Source: Clostridiales bacterium (GTDB lineage Bacteria; Bacillota; Clostridia; Saccharofermentanales; Saccharofermentanaceae). From it: 52,485 nucleotides of DNA. Below, one piece after another: positions 25,680-34,111 of the stretch. A program made the position numbers and the translations under genes. A model generated the notes under the pieces. The model saw nothing but the letters and a program-made list of their open reading frames with translations, did no database searches and was not told where the DNA came from. How positions within the stretch are numbered: the first letter of the stretch is position 1; the number at the start of each line of letters is the position of its first letter. Location of the stretch: positions 1 through 52,485 of the forward strand of contig JAGCXQ010000016.1 of the NCBI GenBank assembly GCA_017961235.1. Direction: 5' to 3'.

Positions 25680-28025
25680 TCACATCTGATCCTGGATATA
25701 TTTCACGATATCTGTCATTTTACTATCTTTCCAGGCGCCTTTTTCTGCTTCTTCGGCAAGCGGACAGAGGATGAAGAAATCAAGTGTTTCTCCGGGTACT
25801 CTTCCGGTGCGCATCGGCTCGGAAAAATGCGCTCTCCAGTCTTCTTCGGTCGCGTTTTTAAAGCGGTCCGGCTGAAGGAAAGTCATCTGCCGTTTCGTCG
25901 CTGCGATATGCATCTTCGCGGAAAGCGGCGACAGTAGCTTATATTCTTCTTCCGGAACATCCTGGAAGATCACCGGGATCTCACCGGTATCGATCCTCTC
26001 GGAGTCTCTTAAGATATCGATACCGTAGGGCTTAAAGGTAAACTTCTCGGAAGAAAGATCCAGCTGCAGTAAAAGTCCTTTTTCCGTATTAAACTGGGAC
26101 CTCTGGTATGGCGTGTCGAAGATGAAATTGCCGAGCGAATAGAAGATCGCTTTCTCCCCGACGATCTCATAGTTCATCGGAACATGCGGGTGATGGGAAA
26201 CGACGATATCTGCGCCCATCTCCAGATACAGGTGATAGCGGTCACGGGTATAGGGCGACGGCAGCGGAGTGAACTCCTCACCGGCATGGGCAACGACGAT
26301 GCACCAGCGGCAGGTCTTCTTGATCTCCGTGATCGCTTCCCGGATCGCGTCGAGGTCGCTCCAGCTGAAGCAGCCGGCCTCGGTCTCGCTTGCTTTTCTG
26401 CAGGCGCGCTGGTAGCCGACACCGAACATGCCGATACCGCCGGAGCTGGAAATATAGTGGATCTTTCTGGCTTCTTCGATATTCATACCGGCACCGATCG
26501 TTGCGATGCCGCGTTTCTTTGCCTCGTTCAGCGTCGAGGCGATGCCCTCTTCGCCGGCATCCTTGATGTGGTTATTACAGATATTCCAGATGTCGCAGTG
26601 ATTCTCGAAAAGGAAATCCGCGACGGCCGGCTCCATGAAGTGCAGAAGCTGCTTCGCGCCCTCGGTCTCTTCGTTCTTCGGGCAGTCCATGATCGGTCCT
26701 TCGACATTGGCGATCACGTGGTCGGCGTAGGAAAGAACGTCACGGACACGCTTGCTCAGAAGGTTCGGATCCTCCCAGCGGTGATCCATAAAGCGGTCAA
26801 AACCGATATCACCGGTAAAGACCAGCGTCGTCTCGCCGCGAAGGATCTGGCAGAACTTGTTGCCACGGGCTTCGAAATCCTTGAAGTGGGTGTAGGATGC
26901 CGCAGCAGGGGAAAGGATACAGGCCTTTCCTTCGGGAGTGATCTTCTTTCCGAGATCGACCGATTCTTTCAGATCGGCGACCAGATGGGTATAGGGAAGA
27001 TCTCCGACATCCTCGTAGATGCGCTTGCCGGACTCATAAGAGAAGATGTACTGGTATTCCGGATGTGCTTTTACAAAGTCGATAAGCGCGGTATAGTCGA
27101 TGCCGCGGTCCATGCCGCCGATCAGGAGAGTGGCGGTATTTGCGATACTGGTCGCTGCCTGGATGGTGGCCTGCGGGATCGTACTGATCGAGTCGTTATA
27201 GAAGTCGATTCCGTCGATATTTCCGACGAATTCGAGGCGGTGGCGGAGTCCGGTGAAGGACTCGATGCTCTTTCTCACTTTCTCGGGATCGAGACCGAAG
27301 ACCTCGGTGCAGATGCGGAAAACGAAAGTCGCATTGAACTGGTTATGGGCGCCTCTGAGCTTCATATCGAAGTTCATCGATGTATTAAAATCGAGCCTCG
27401 TTTTTTGCGCTTTGGTTTCGATCTCCGGAACGTCGTTTCCATAGTAAAGAAAATCTCTGGAGGCCTGGTGTATCGTGATATTCTTCTTCGCGTTAAAGTA
27501 GTTCTCCATCGTGATATAGCGGTCAAGATGGTCCTCATAGAGGTTCAGGAAGACCGCCACATGCGGAGAGGTATCGAGGTCGGAGAGCTGATGACAGGAA
27601 AGCTCATAGACGATCGGAGTGCCCTCGTGGATCGCGTCATAGTAGTCGAAGCACGGAAGACCTATATTTCCGCAGAGGATCGCATCGCCATTTCTGATCT
27701 CGGAAAGAACGTGATACAGAAGCGATGAAGTAGTGCTCTTGCCCTTGGTTCCGGTGATACCGATGACCTGAGAGGAGAACTCCTCCATGAAGAGGCGGGT
27801 CTGCGAGATATATTTCGGATCGTCGATATGCGTGATGATACCGGGGCTCTTGATGATGAGATCGTAATCTCCGGAGAGCTTCTGGATCTCTTCTTCTTTT
27901 CCCTCGACGAGGTCGTAGGTAGCGAAGGGGCAGTGTTCTTTTAGGAACGTCTCGGTGGACTTGCCTTCTCTTCCTTTTCCCCAGATGAGGATACGCTTAT
28001 TATCGAGTTTTTCCGTGATTCTCAT
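25680..28025 (-). CDS. MurD-like ligase fused to a CapA-family domain
   Basis: A single uninterrupted 781-residue frame with two enzymes. Residues 1-~396 are a MurD-type ligase, which adds D-glutamate to UDP-MurNAc-L-Ala: Walker A GITGTKGKST (89-98), the ELSCHQL block (~141), NDSISTIPQAT (277-287) and the C-terminal LSPAAASYTHFKDFEARG (371-388). Residues ~400-700 are a CapA/PGA_cap metallophosphatase-like domain: TGDIGFDR (404-411), NVEGP (440-444), NNHIKD (484-489), HAGEE (580-584), HHPHVP (611-616) and SLGNFIFD (630-637). CapA proteins belong to poly-gamma-glutamate capsule systems. No membrane helix or signal peptide is seen, so the CapA half probably works in the cytoplasm. No second murD is in view. 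AAAGGAG lies 10 bases before the ATG. Confidence 0.88.
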   Translation of the reverse strand: MRITEKLDNKRILIWGKGREGKSTETFLKEHCPFATYDLVEGKEEEIQKLSGDYDLIIKSPGIITHIDDPKYISQTRLFMEEFSSQVIGITGTKGKSTTSSLLYHVLSEIRNGDAILCGNIGLPCFDYYDAIHEGTPIVYELSCHQLSDLDTSPHVAVFLNLYEDHLDRYITMENYFNAKKNITIHQASRDFLYYGNDVPEIETKAQKTRLDFNTSMNFDMKLRGAHNQFNATFVFRICTEVFGLDPEKVRKSIESFTGLRHRLEFVGNIDGIDFYNDSISTIPQATIQAATSIANTATLLIGGMDRGIDYTALIDFVKAHPEYQYIFSYESGKRIYEDVGDLPYTHLVADLKESVDLGKKITPEGKACILSPAAASYTHFKDFEARGNKFCQILRGETTLVFTGDIGFDRFMDHRWEDPNLLSKRVRDVLSYADHVIANVEGPIMDCPKNEETEGAKQLLHFMEPAVADFLFENHCDIWNICNNHIKDAGEEGIASTLNEAKKRGIATIGAGMNIEEARKIHYISSSGGIGMFGVGYQRACRKASETEAGCFSWSDLDAIREAITEIKKTCRWCIVVAHAGEEFTPLPSPYTRDRYHLYLEMGADIVVSHHPHVPMNYEIVGEKAIFYSLGNFIFDTPYQRSQFNTEKGLLLQLDLSSEKFTFKPYGIDILRDSERIDTGEIPVIFQDVPEEEYKLLSPLSAKMHIAATKRQMTFLQPDRFKNATEEDWRAHFSEPMRTGRVPGETLDFFILCPLAEEAEKGAWKDSKMTDIVKYIQDQM

Positions 28026-28075
28026 GTATCGAAATCTCCTTTACGTGCACCCCTATTATACTCTATATCCCGGGA

Positions 28076-29482
28076 CTACGGTGCGGACTTCGAAGCCGGG
28101 GCGGATCCCTTCTTCCGCATCTTCCGCCAGATGGTGAAGTACATCGTGGAGAAGCAGATGCTGGCGCCGAGAAGCTGGCTTAGGAATTCGGCCCAGAAGA
28201 CGCCCTCGACGCCGAGCCCGATATTCGGCAGAAGAAGAGTCAGAGGGGTCACGAGAATGATCTTTCTTAGCATGGAGAAAAAGAGCGCCTGCTTCGGGCG
28301 GTTCAGGGCGACGAATGTGGTCTGGCCGCTCATCTGAAGTGCCATGAACGGGAAGGCGCCGAAGTAGATCCTGCCGCAGCGAACAGTCAAGGCGATGAGC
28401 TCAGGATCGTCGGTGAAGATCCGGATGATCGGCTCCGGGATAAGGAGCATCAGGATCCACAGGAGGGAATTGACCAGAAGTCCGGAAAAGAGGATGAAGC
28501 GGATACACTCAGAGACGCGGTCCTCGTTCTTCGCGCCGTAGTTGTAGCTCATGACGTTCTGGCCCGCGCCGGTCACGCCACTGTTCGGCAGGCTCATGAT
28601 CTCGCGGATCGAGTTGATCAGGCTCATCGCACCGACATAGAGGGTGCTGAGCACGCCGCCGAAGTCATTGAGCATGACGTTGACGACGGCCTGCGTGATG
28701 CTGGAGGTGACCTTGAAAGTAAAGCCCGTCGCGCCGAGCTTCAGAAGACCCGGGAGCTGGGAGCGGTCGATGCAGAGGCGCCTCAGCCGGAGCGGCGGCC
28801 GCTTGCTTCGCAGGAAAAGAATGACCCACAGGGCACTGGCACTCTGGGAAAGGACAGTCGCCAGGGCGGCGCCGCGGATCCCCATATCGAGAGCGAAGAT
28901 AAAGAGCGGATCGAGGGCGATATTCAGGACGGCACCGAGAATGACCGTGGCCATGCCGATCTTCGGGAAGCCCTGTGCATTGATAAACGGATTCATACCG
29001 AGACTTATAAGGACCGGGATCGTGCCGATCACGTAGATGCGGAAATACTCGATGGCATAGGGAAGAGATTCCTCGTTGCCGCCTAAGAGCTTAAGAAGGA
29101 TAGGTGCGAAAGCGAAAAGGAGCACCGTCAGTGCCGCGCCGATCAGAAGAAGGAGCGTGAACGAAGTGGACAACATGCGCTCCGCTTTTTCGTCGTTTTT
29201 CTCGCCACGGGCGATCGTCGCGAGGGTGGTGCCGCCGGTACTAAAAAGATTGGCAAATCCGCTGATCAGGGTGATCAGGGGGAAGCATACGCCGAGTCCC
29301 GTGATGGCAAAAGTACCCGTCTCTCCCATGTGGCCGATATAGGCGCGGTCCACGATGTTATAGAGGACGACCACGATCTCGGCGAGCATGATCGGAAGCC
29401 CGAGCCGGAGGATCAGGAAAGGCACGCTCCCCTTGGAAAAATCACCTTTTGCGGAGGAGTTTTCGTTCTTCGGATCTATCAT
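28076..29482 (-). CDS. MATE-family multidrug/cation antiporter
   Basis: A 468-residue, 12-helix exporter of the MatE family, with the two-fold repeated architecture. Recognisable are the early IMLAEIVVVLYNIVDRAYIG and the internal pseudo-repeat, plus a GAGQNVMSYNYGA stretch near 305 and the closing basic tail. Such carriers export drugs or metabolites using sodium or proton gradients; the substrate is unknown. GGGGAGG lies 6 bases before the ATG at 29482, preferred over 29497. The gene begins 16 bases after the CDF exporter stop, so the two are co-transcribed. Confidence 0.92.
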   Translation of the reverse strand: MIDPKNENSSAKGDFSKGSVPFLILRLGLPIMLAEIVVVLYNIVDRAYIGHMGETGTFAITGLGVCFPLITLISGFANLFSTGGTTLATIARGEKNDEKAERMLSTSFTLLLLIGAALTVLLFAFAPILLKLLGGNEESLPYAIEYFRIYVIGTIPVLISLGMNPFINAQGFPKIGMATVILGAVLNIALDPLFIFALDMGIRGAALATVLSQSASALWVILFLRSKRPPLRLRRLCIDRSQLPGLLKLGATGFTFKVTSSITQAVVNVMLNDFGGVLSTLYVGAMSLINSIREIMSLPNSGVTGAGQNVMSYNYGAKNEDRVSECIRFILFSGLLVNSLLWILMLLIPEPIIRIFTDDPELIALTVRCGRIYFGAFPFMALQMSGQTTFVALNRPKQALFFSMLRKIILVTPLTLLLPNIGLGVEGVFWAEFLSQLLGASICFSTMYFTIWRKMRKKGSAPASKSAP

Positions 29483-29497
29483 ACGCGGCCTCCCCAT

Positions 29498-30664
29498 TCA
29501 GACGTAGGAGCGGTCGATCTTGATGACGCAGTAATAATGAGGATGCTCCTTCAGCATCTTCTCGCGGACGGTCTGGACGAGTTCTTTTTCCGGAGTATTA
29601 ATATCGTGCGGGACGACCATATCGAAGATGAGATTCGTGTGGCTCTCCCCGGGGACCATGCGGAAATCGTGGATCGTGATACGATCGTCGATCGCTTTGG
29701 CAATCGATCTGGCCTCGTCCTGAAGCTTCATGAGATCTTTGTTTTTCGTGTCGATCGGATCCATGTGGATGACGGCTTCGCAGTCCAGCTCGCGTGCCAG
29801 ATCGAGCTCGATATTATCGATCACGTCATGGATGTAGAACATGTCCTGGAAGGCGGAAACTTCCGCGTGAAGAGAGACCATCTTCCTTCCCGGGCCGTAG
29901 TCGTGGACGACGACATCGTGGATACCGCTGATGGGCTCGTGGGACATGACGATCTCCTCGATCTTATCAAGAAATTCCTTCGACGGCGGGGTGCCGAGCA
30001 GCGGCTCGATCGTATCCCGTGCGGCGCTGATGCCGGAATAGAGGATAAAGACGGCGAGCGCGACACCGATATATGCATCGACCGGAAGGTCGGTAAATCT
30101 CGTAGAGATGACGGCGAGAAGAACGACGGACGTGGAGATCATGTCGTTTCTGCTGTCGATGGCAGTCGCGCGCATGGCGGCGGAATCGATGATCTTCGCC
30201 CAGTGGAAGTTGTAGTACATCATGTAGGCCTTCACAAGGAGCGAGGCGATCAGGATCGCGATGGCCGGGATCGTGCAGTCCACCGCTGTCGGGTGGATGA
30301 TGCCCTCGATCGAAGATTTGCCGAGCTCAAAGCCCATGATGCAGATAAGAAGGGACACCAGAAGTCCCGAGATATACTCGATACGGCCGTGACCGAAAGG
30401 ATGGTCGGCGTCAGGTGCTTTTCCCGCGAGACGGAAGCCGATCATGGTGATGATCGAAGATCCGGCATCTGACAGGTTATTCAGGGCGTCACCGACGATC
30501 GCGATGGAGTGCGTCAGAAGTCCCATGATGAGCTTGCCGATGAAAAGAAGGATGTTGAAGAATATCCCGCAGGCTCCGCAGATACTGCCGACGCTTCGGC
30601 GCACTTCCGGATTCTGGGGCTTTTTATAGTCCGGCACGAGTTTTCGGATAAGAAGCGAAACCAT
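29498..30664 (-). CDS. Cation diffusion facilitator, probably manganese-type
   Basis: A 388-residue divalent metal/proton antiporter with six helices and a C-terminal ferredoxin-like cytoplasmic domain. The helix II site reads DALNNLSD, giving N and D ligands, and helix V reads DSRNDMIST, giving D and D. Zinc carriers usually have HxxxD in both. The N-D/D-D set matches what I recall of manganese exporters such as MntE of pneumococcus, so manganese export is inferred. HPFGHGRIEYIS is the conserved loop. The C-terminus (after ~290) has an extra ~95 residue segment similar to other long CDFs. AAGGAG lies 6 bases before the ATG. First gene of the leftward cluster. Confidence 0.88.
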   Translation of the reverse strand: MVSLLIRKLVPDYKKPQNPEVRRSVGSICGACGIFFNILLFIGKLIMGLLTHSIAIVGDALNNLSDAGSSIITMIGFRLAGKAPDADHPFGHGRIEYISGLLVSLLICIMGFELGKSSIEGIIHPTAVDCTIPAIAILIASLLVKAYMMYYNFHWAKIIDSAAMRATAIDSRNDMISTSVVLLAVISTRFTDLPVDAYIGVALAVFILYSGISAARDTIEPLLGTPPSKEFLDKIEEIVMSHEPISGIHDVVVHDYGPGRKMVSLHAEVSAFQDMFYIHDVIDNIELDLARELDCEAVIHMDPIDTKNKDLMKLQDEARSIAKAIDDRITIHDFRMVPGESHTNLIFDMVVPHDINTPEKELVQTVREKMLKEHPHYYCVIKIDRSYV

Positions 30665-30745
30665 AATTACTCCTTCTTAGAATGCTCCATACATTATAAC
30701 AGGGTTTGTTGTAAAATGTAGATGTTAATCGACTTGGGGGAACGT

Positions 30746-31069
30746 ATGGATCATTCTACGGAAAAAGCACTTGAACGCGTGGCCCGGCTGTCCGGGCTGT
30801 CTTTGTCGGAAGGGGAAAAGGAGGTTCTTTTCTCCGATCTTTCGCATATCATTCCCTACATGGAGCAGATCACGAAGCTGGATACGGAAGACCGGACTTC
30901 CGGAAGTTCAGCGCGGCCGGCAGAAGCGGGAAAAACCGAGGATCCGGAGGGCGGTGAGATGCTCCTTCGCGAGGATGAGGAAGAAGATTCCGGCCTTTCT
31001 TCTGCGATCCTTTCTTCTGCGCCCGAAGTCTCCGGGAATATGTTCTGCGTCCCGAAAGCAGTGGAGTGA
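30746..31069 (+). CDS. gatC: GatC subunit of Asp/Glu-tRNA amidotransferase
   Basis: A 107-residue GatC. The conserved N-terminal core reads RVARLSGLSLSEGEKEVLFS and DLSHIIPYMEQITKLDT. A C-terminal acidic stretch and the ending VSGNMFCVPKAVE (family PxVxE-type end) follow. GatC tethers GatA to GatB in the complex that converts Glu-tRNA(Gln) and Asp-tRNA(Asn) to the amides. GGGGG lies 5 bases before the ATG at 30746, so the ATG at 30722 is rejected. First gene of the gatCAB-Sel1-trmL-ltaS-like run, divergent from the CDF gene. Confidence 0.92.
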   Translation: MDHSTEKALERVARLSGLSLSEGEKEVLFSDLSHIIPYMEQITKLDTEDRTSGSSARPAEAGKTEDPEGGEMLLREDEEEDSGLSSAILSSAPEVSGNMFCVPKAVE

Positions 31070-31078
31070 GGTGGAAAA

Positions 31079-32659
31079 ATGACATCGAAACTCCCTGATA
31101 TCAGTAATTCCGAAACGATCCTCTCCATGAATGCGGTAGAAACCGCGCGTGCGATCCGGGAGCAAAAAGTGACCTCGGAAGAAGTTGTGCGCAGAATTTT
31201 CGAAAATATAGATGAACGTGAATCTATCATTCACGCATATGTCTCTTTTTGGAAAGAAGAGGCACTTGAAAAAGCGCGGGAATGCGATAAGAAAGTGCGG
31301 GAATACCTCGAAAGAATTGGTGGTCAGACAGGTGAAACGAGTGATGTCGGAATGCCTGAAAATACTGGACTTCCACCGCTTCTCGGCGTACCGGTCGCGG
31401 TGAAGGATAACCTCCTTTTTTCCGGGAAGAGAACGGCCTGCGGGTCGAAAATGCTGGAAAACTACGTGCCGCCCTATACGGCGACCTGCGTGGAGAAACT
31501 GGAAGAAGCAGGGGCCATCATCATCGGAAAAACGAATATGGATGAATTCGGTATGGGTGTTTCTACGGAGAATTCGTACTTCGGAGCGACATCCCATCCT
31601 CTGGATCCCGACTGTGTACCGGGCGGATCGTCCGGCGGATCCGCAGCAGCTGTGGCGGCGGGGGAAGCTCTGGCGGCACTTGGCACCGATACCGGAGGAT
31701 CGATACGGCAGCCGGCAGCATTTTGCGGGCTGGTCGGGCTCCGTCCGACCTATGGATCCGTGTCCAGACATGGCCTGGTGGCCTTTTCCTCGTCCATGGA
31801 CACGGCCGGCCCCATCACACGCGGAAGTGTAGATGCCGCAGTGCTTTTTAACATTGTTAAGGGACGGGATCCGAAGGATCAGACCTCGGCTTCCTCTCCG
31901 GATATCGACATTTCGGCGATGGAAAGCTACTCGGTCAGGGGGAAGCGCATCGCGATCCCGAAACAGCTGTCCGGTGTGTCAGATGATGCATCTGCGGATG
32001 GAAAAAAGGGACCTCTTTTCTCACACGATGTCCTCAACGCGGTACAGACTGCGAGGGCTATTCTCGAAGAAAACGGAGCGGTAGTCGAGGAGATCGACAT
32101 GCCGGTCCTGGAATACGCTGTCCCGATCTATTACATCCTTTCGTCGGCGGAGGCCTCCTCGAATCTTTCGCGGTATGACGGGATCCGCTACGGATACAGG
32201 GATCCCGAGGCGAAGGATCTGTCTGAACTATATACGAGGACCAGAAGCTCCGGCTTCGGACTCGAAGTAAAAAGACGTATCCTTCTCGGGAACTATGTCC
32301 TCTCGTCCGAACATTTCGAAGATATTTACCGGAAGGCGGAAAAAGCGAGAAATCTCGTAAAAACGGCATTTGATGACGCCTTTTCGAAGTACGATCTTCT
32401 TCTTAGTCCGGCAAGCCCGATGACGGCACCGAAAAAAGGGGAGAACACAGATCCGCTCGCGGCCTACTGCTCCGATCTATGTACAGTCCCCTCCAGCCTG
32501 GCGGGGATCCCGTCGATCAGTTTCCCGTTTGGAAAATCGTCCGAAGGCCTCCCTATCGGGCTTCAGCTGATGGGAAGAAGATCCGGGGAGCAGGAGATCC
32601 TGGGAGCTGCACGCTTCTTTGAAAAGCTTGGGAAGATAGCAGAGGAGGCGGAATCATGA
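31079..32659 (+). CDS. gatA: GatA amidase subunit of Asp/Glu-tRNA amidotransferase
   Basis: A 526-residue amidase-signature enzyme that releases ammonia from glutamine and channels it to GatB. The catalytic lysine is in GVPVAVKDNLLFSG, and the Ser-cisSer-Lys triad region reads GGSSGGSAAAVAAGEALAA with GTDTGGSIRQPAAF following. The protein is about 30-40 residues longer than typical (480-490), with an insertion around residue 75-95 (RIGGQTGETSDVGMPENTG). GAGGTGG lies 5 bases before the ATG. The last four bases (ATGA) overlap the gatB start. Confidence 0.97.
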   Translation: MTSKLPDISNSETILSMNAVETARAIREQKVTSEEVVRRIFENIDERESIIHAYVSFWKEEALEKARECDKKVREYLERIGGQTGETSDVGMPENTGLPPLLGVPVAVKDNLLFSGKRTACGSKMLENYVPPYTATCVEKLEEAGAIIIGKTNMDEFGMGVSTENSYFGATSHPLDPDCVPGGSSGGSAAAVAAGEALAALGTDTGGSIRQPAAFCGLVGLRPTYGSVSRHGLVAFSSSMDTAGPITRGSVDAAVLFNIVKGRDPKDQTSASSPDIDISAMESYSVRGKRIAIPKQLSGVSDDASADGKKGPLFSHDVLNAVQTARAILEENGAVVEEIDMPVLEYAVPIYYILSSAEASSNLSRYDGIRYGYRDPEAKDLSELYTRTRSSGFGLEVKRRILLGNYVLSSEHFEDIYRKAEKARNLVKTAFDDAFSKYDLLLSPASPMTAPKKGENTDPLAAYCSDLCTVPSSLAGIPSISFPFGKSSEGLPIGLQLMGRRSGEQEILGAARFFEKLGKIAEEAES

Positions 32660-34098
32660 GTGAATTTGAGATGGTCGTGGGCCTGGAAGTCCACGTCGAA
32701 TTAAAGACCAGATCGAAGATCTTCTGCTCGTGCCCGACTCGGTTCGGAGGAGATCCGAATGCCCATATCTGTGAGGTCTGCGCGGGTCTTCCCGGTGCGC
32801 TCCCGAGGCTGAATAAGAAGGTGCTGGACTATGCCATCATGACTTCTCTTTCGCTGCACTGTGAGGTCACGAAAGAGAGCCGATTTGACAGGAAGAACTA
32901 TTTCTATCCCGACCTTCCGAAGGGATATCAGATCTCGCAGCTGTATGCACCGATCGGAAGAAACGGATATATGGATATCGATATTTCAGATCCGGCAGGA
33001 TCATCGGCGGTAAAGCGCATCCGGATCCACGAGCTGCATATGGAGGACGACGCCGGAAAACTCATCCACGATGAGACGGGAAACAGAACGATGATCGACT
33101 TTTCCCGCTGCGGTGTGCCGCTTCTGGAGATCGTGACCGAGCCGGATTTCCGCTCCCCGGAAGAGGTCGTTTCTTTCCTCACCGAACTTCGCACGATGCT
33201 GAAGTTCATCGGAGTCTCGGACTGTAAGATGCAGGAGGGCTCTCTGCGCGCGGACGTAAATCTGTCGGTACGCGCGGCCGGAGATCCGGTGCTCGGCACG
33301 AGGACGGAGATGAAGAACCTCAGTTCTTTCCGCGCGGTAAGTAAAGCCATCGGGTATGAATCCGCGCGCCAGTGGGAGATCGTCCGAAACGGCGGCACGA
33401 TCGACCGTGAGACGCGCCGCTGGGATGAGGAAAAAGAGGCATCTTTCGCGATGAGAAAGAAGGAGGATGCCGCGGAATATAAGTATTTCCCGGAGCCGGA
33501 TCTGCCGGTGCTCCGTATCACCGGAGAAAAGATAGATGAACTTCGATGTGTCCTCCCGGAACTTCCGCAGGATAGAAGAAAAAGATATATCGAGGAACTG
33601 CACCTCCCGGAATACGATGCAGGGATACTGACCGCAAACAAAGAAATAACAGTGCTTTTCGAGAGGACGGCGGAGATATGCGGAGATCCGAAGGAAGCAT
33701 CCAACTGGATCATGGTGGACCTCATGAAGCTTCTAAATGACACGGGGACACTGCCGGAAGACCTGAAGATCAGAGGATCCTCGCTCGGTGAGATCATCGT
33801 CCTGGTCAAAGACGGGAAGGTGTCCAGAGCTTCGGGAAAAGAACTCCTGAAGGCGGCATTCATGGAAGATGCGATCCCTTCGGAATATGCGGATCAGCAT
33901 GATCTGTGGCTCATCTCGGATGAGAAGCTCCTCGAAGAAATCGTCGAAAAAGTGCTGGAGAATAACGAAAAAGCGAGAAACGAATATCTCGCCGGAAAGA
34001 CGAAGAACTTCCAGTTCCTGCTGGGACAGGCTATGCGGGAGACGAAGGGAAAAGCAGACCCGGGGTTACTCCGGAAGATACTGGAAGAAAAAATGTGA
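32656..34098 (+). CDS. gatB: GatB subunit of Asp/Glu-tRNA amidotransferase
   Basis: A 480-residue GatB, normal length. It binds misacylated tRNA, phosphorylates the carboxylate and transfers ammonia. The N-terminal MVVGLEVHVELKTRSKIFC is the family start, and PNAHICEVCAGLPGALPRLN, the DLPKGYQISQ block and the EGSLRADVNLSVR block identify the kinase core. The C-terminal YqeY-like domain recognises tRNA. The ATGA overlap with gatA indicates translational coupling. Confidence 0.97.
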   Translation: MSEFEMVVGLEVHVELKTRSKIFCSCPTRFGGDPNAHICEVCAGLPGALPRLNKKVLDYAIMTSLSLHCEVTKESRFDRKNYFYPDLPKGYQISQLYAPIGRNGYMDIDISDPAGSSAVKRIRIHELHMEDDAGKLIHDETGNRTMIDFSRCGVPLLEIVTEPDFRSPEEVVSFLTELRTMLKFIGVSDCKMQEGSLRADVNLSVRAAGDPVLGTRTEMKNLSSFRAVSKAIGYESARQWEIVRNGGTIDRETRRWDEEKEASFAMRKKEDAAEYKYFPEPDLPVLRITGEKIDELRCVLPELPQDRRKRYIEELHLPEYDAGILTANKEITVLFERTAEICGDPKEASNWIMVDLMKLLNDTGTLPEDLKIRGSSLGEIIVLVKDGKVSRASGKELLKAAFMEDAIPSEYADQHDLWLISDEKLLEEIVEKVLENNEKARNEYLAGKTKNFQFLLGQAMRETKGKADPGLLRKILEEKM

Positions 34099-34111
34099 GA
34101 TAATAATCTGT

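Noticed and set aside
26184..27728. A 514-codon plus-strand open frame
   Set aside because: It lies entirely antisense to the MurD-CapA gene, whose motifs are unmistakable, and its translation shows no family motif. Codon bias of the real gene leaves the opposite frame open.
33869..34111. N-terminal extension of the Sel1 protein overlapping gatB
   Set aside because: It would overlap gatB by 230 bases in another frame and encodes a low-complexity Arg/Ser-rich stretch typical of out-of-frame reading. The ATG at 34112 fits better.
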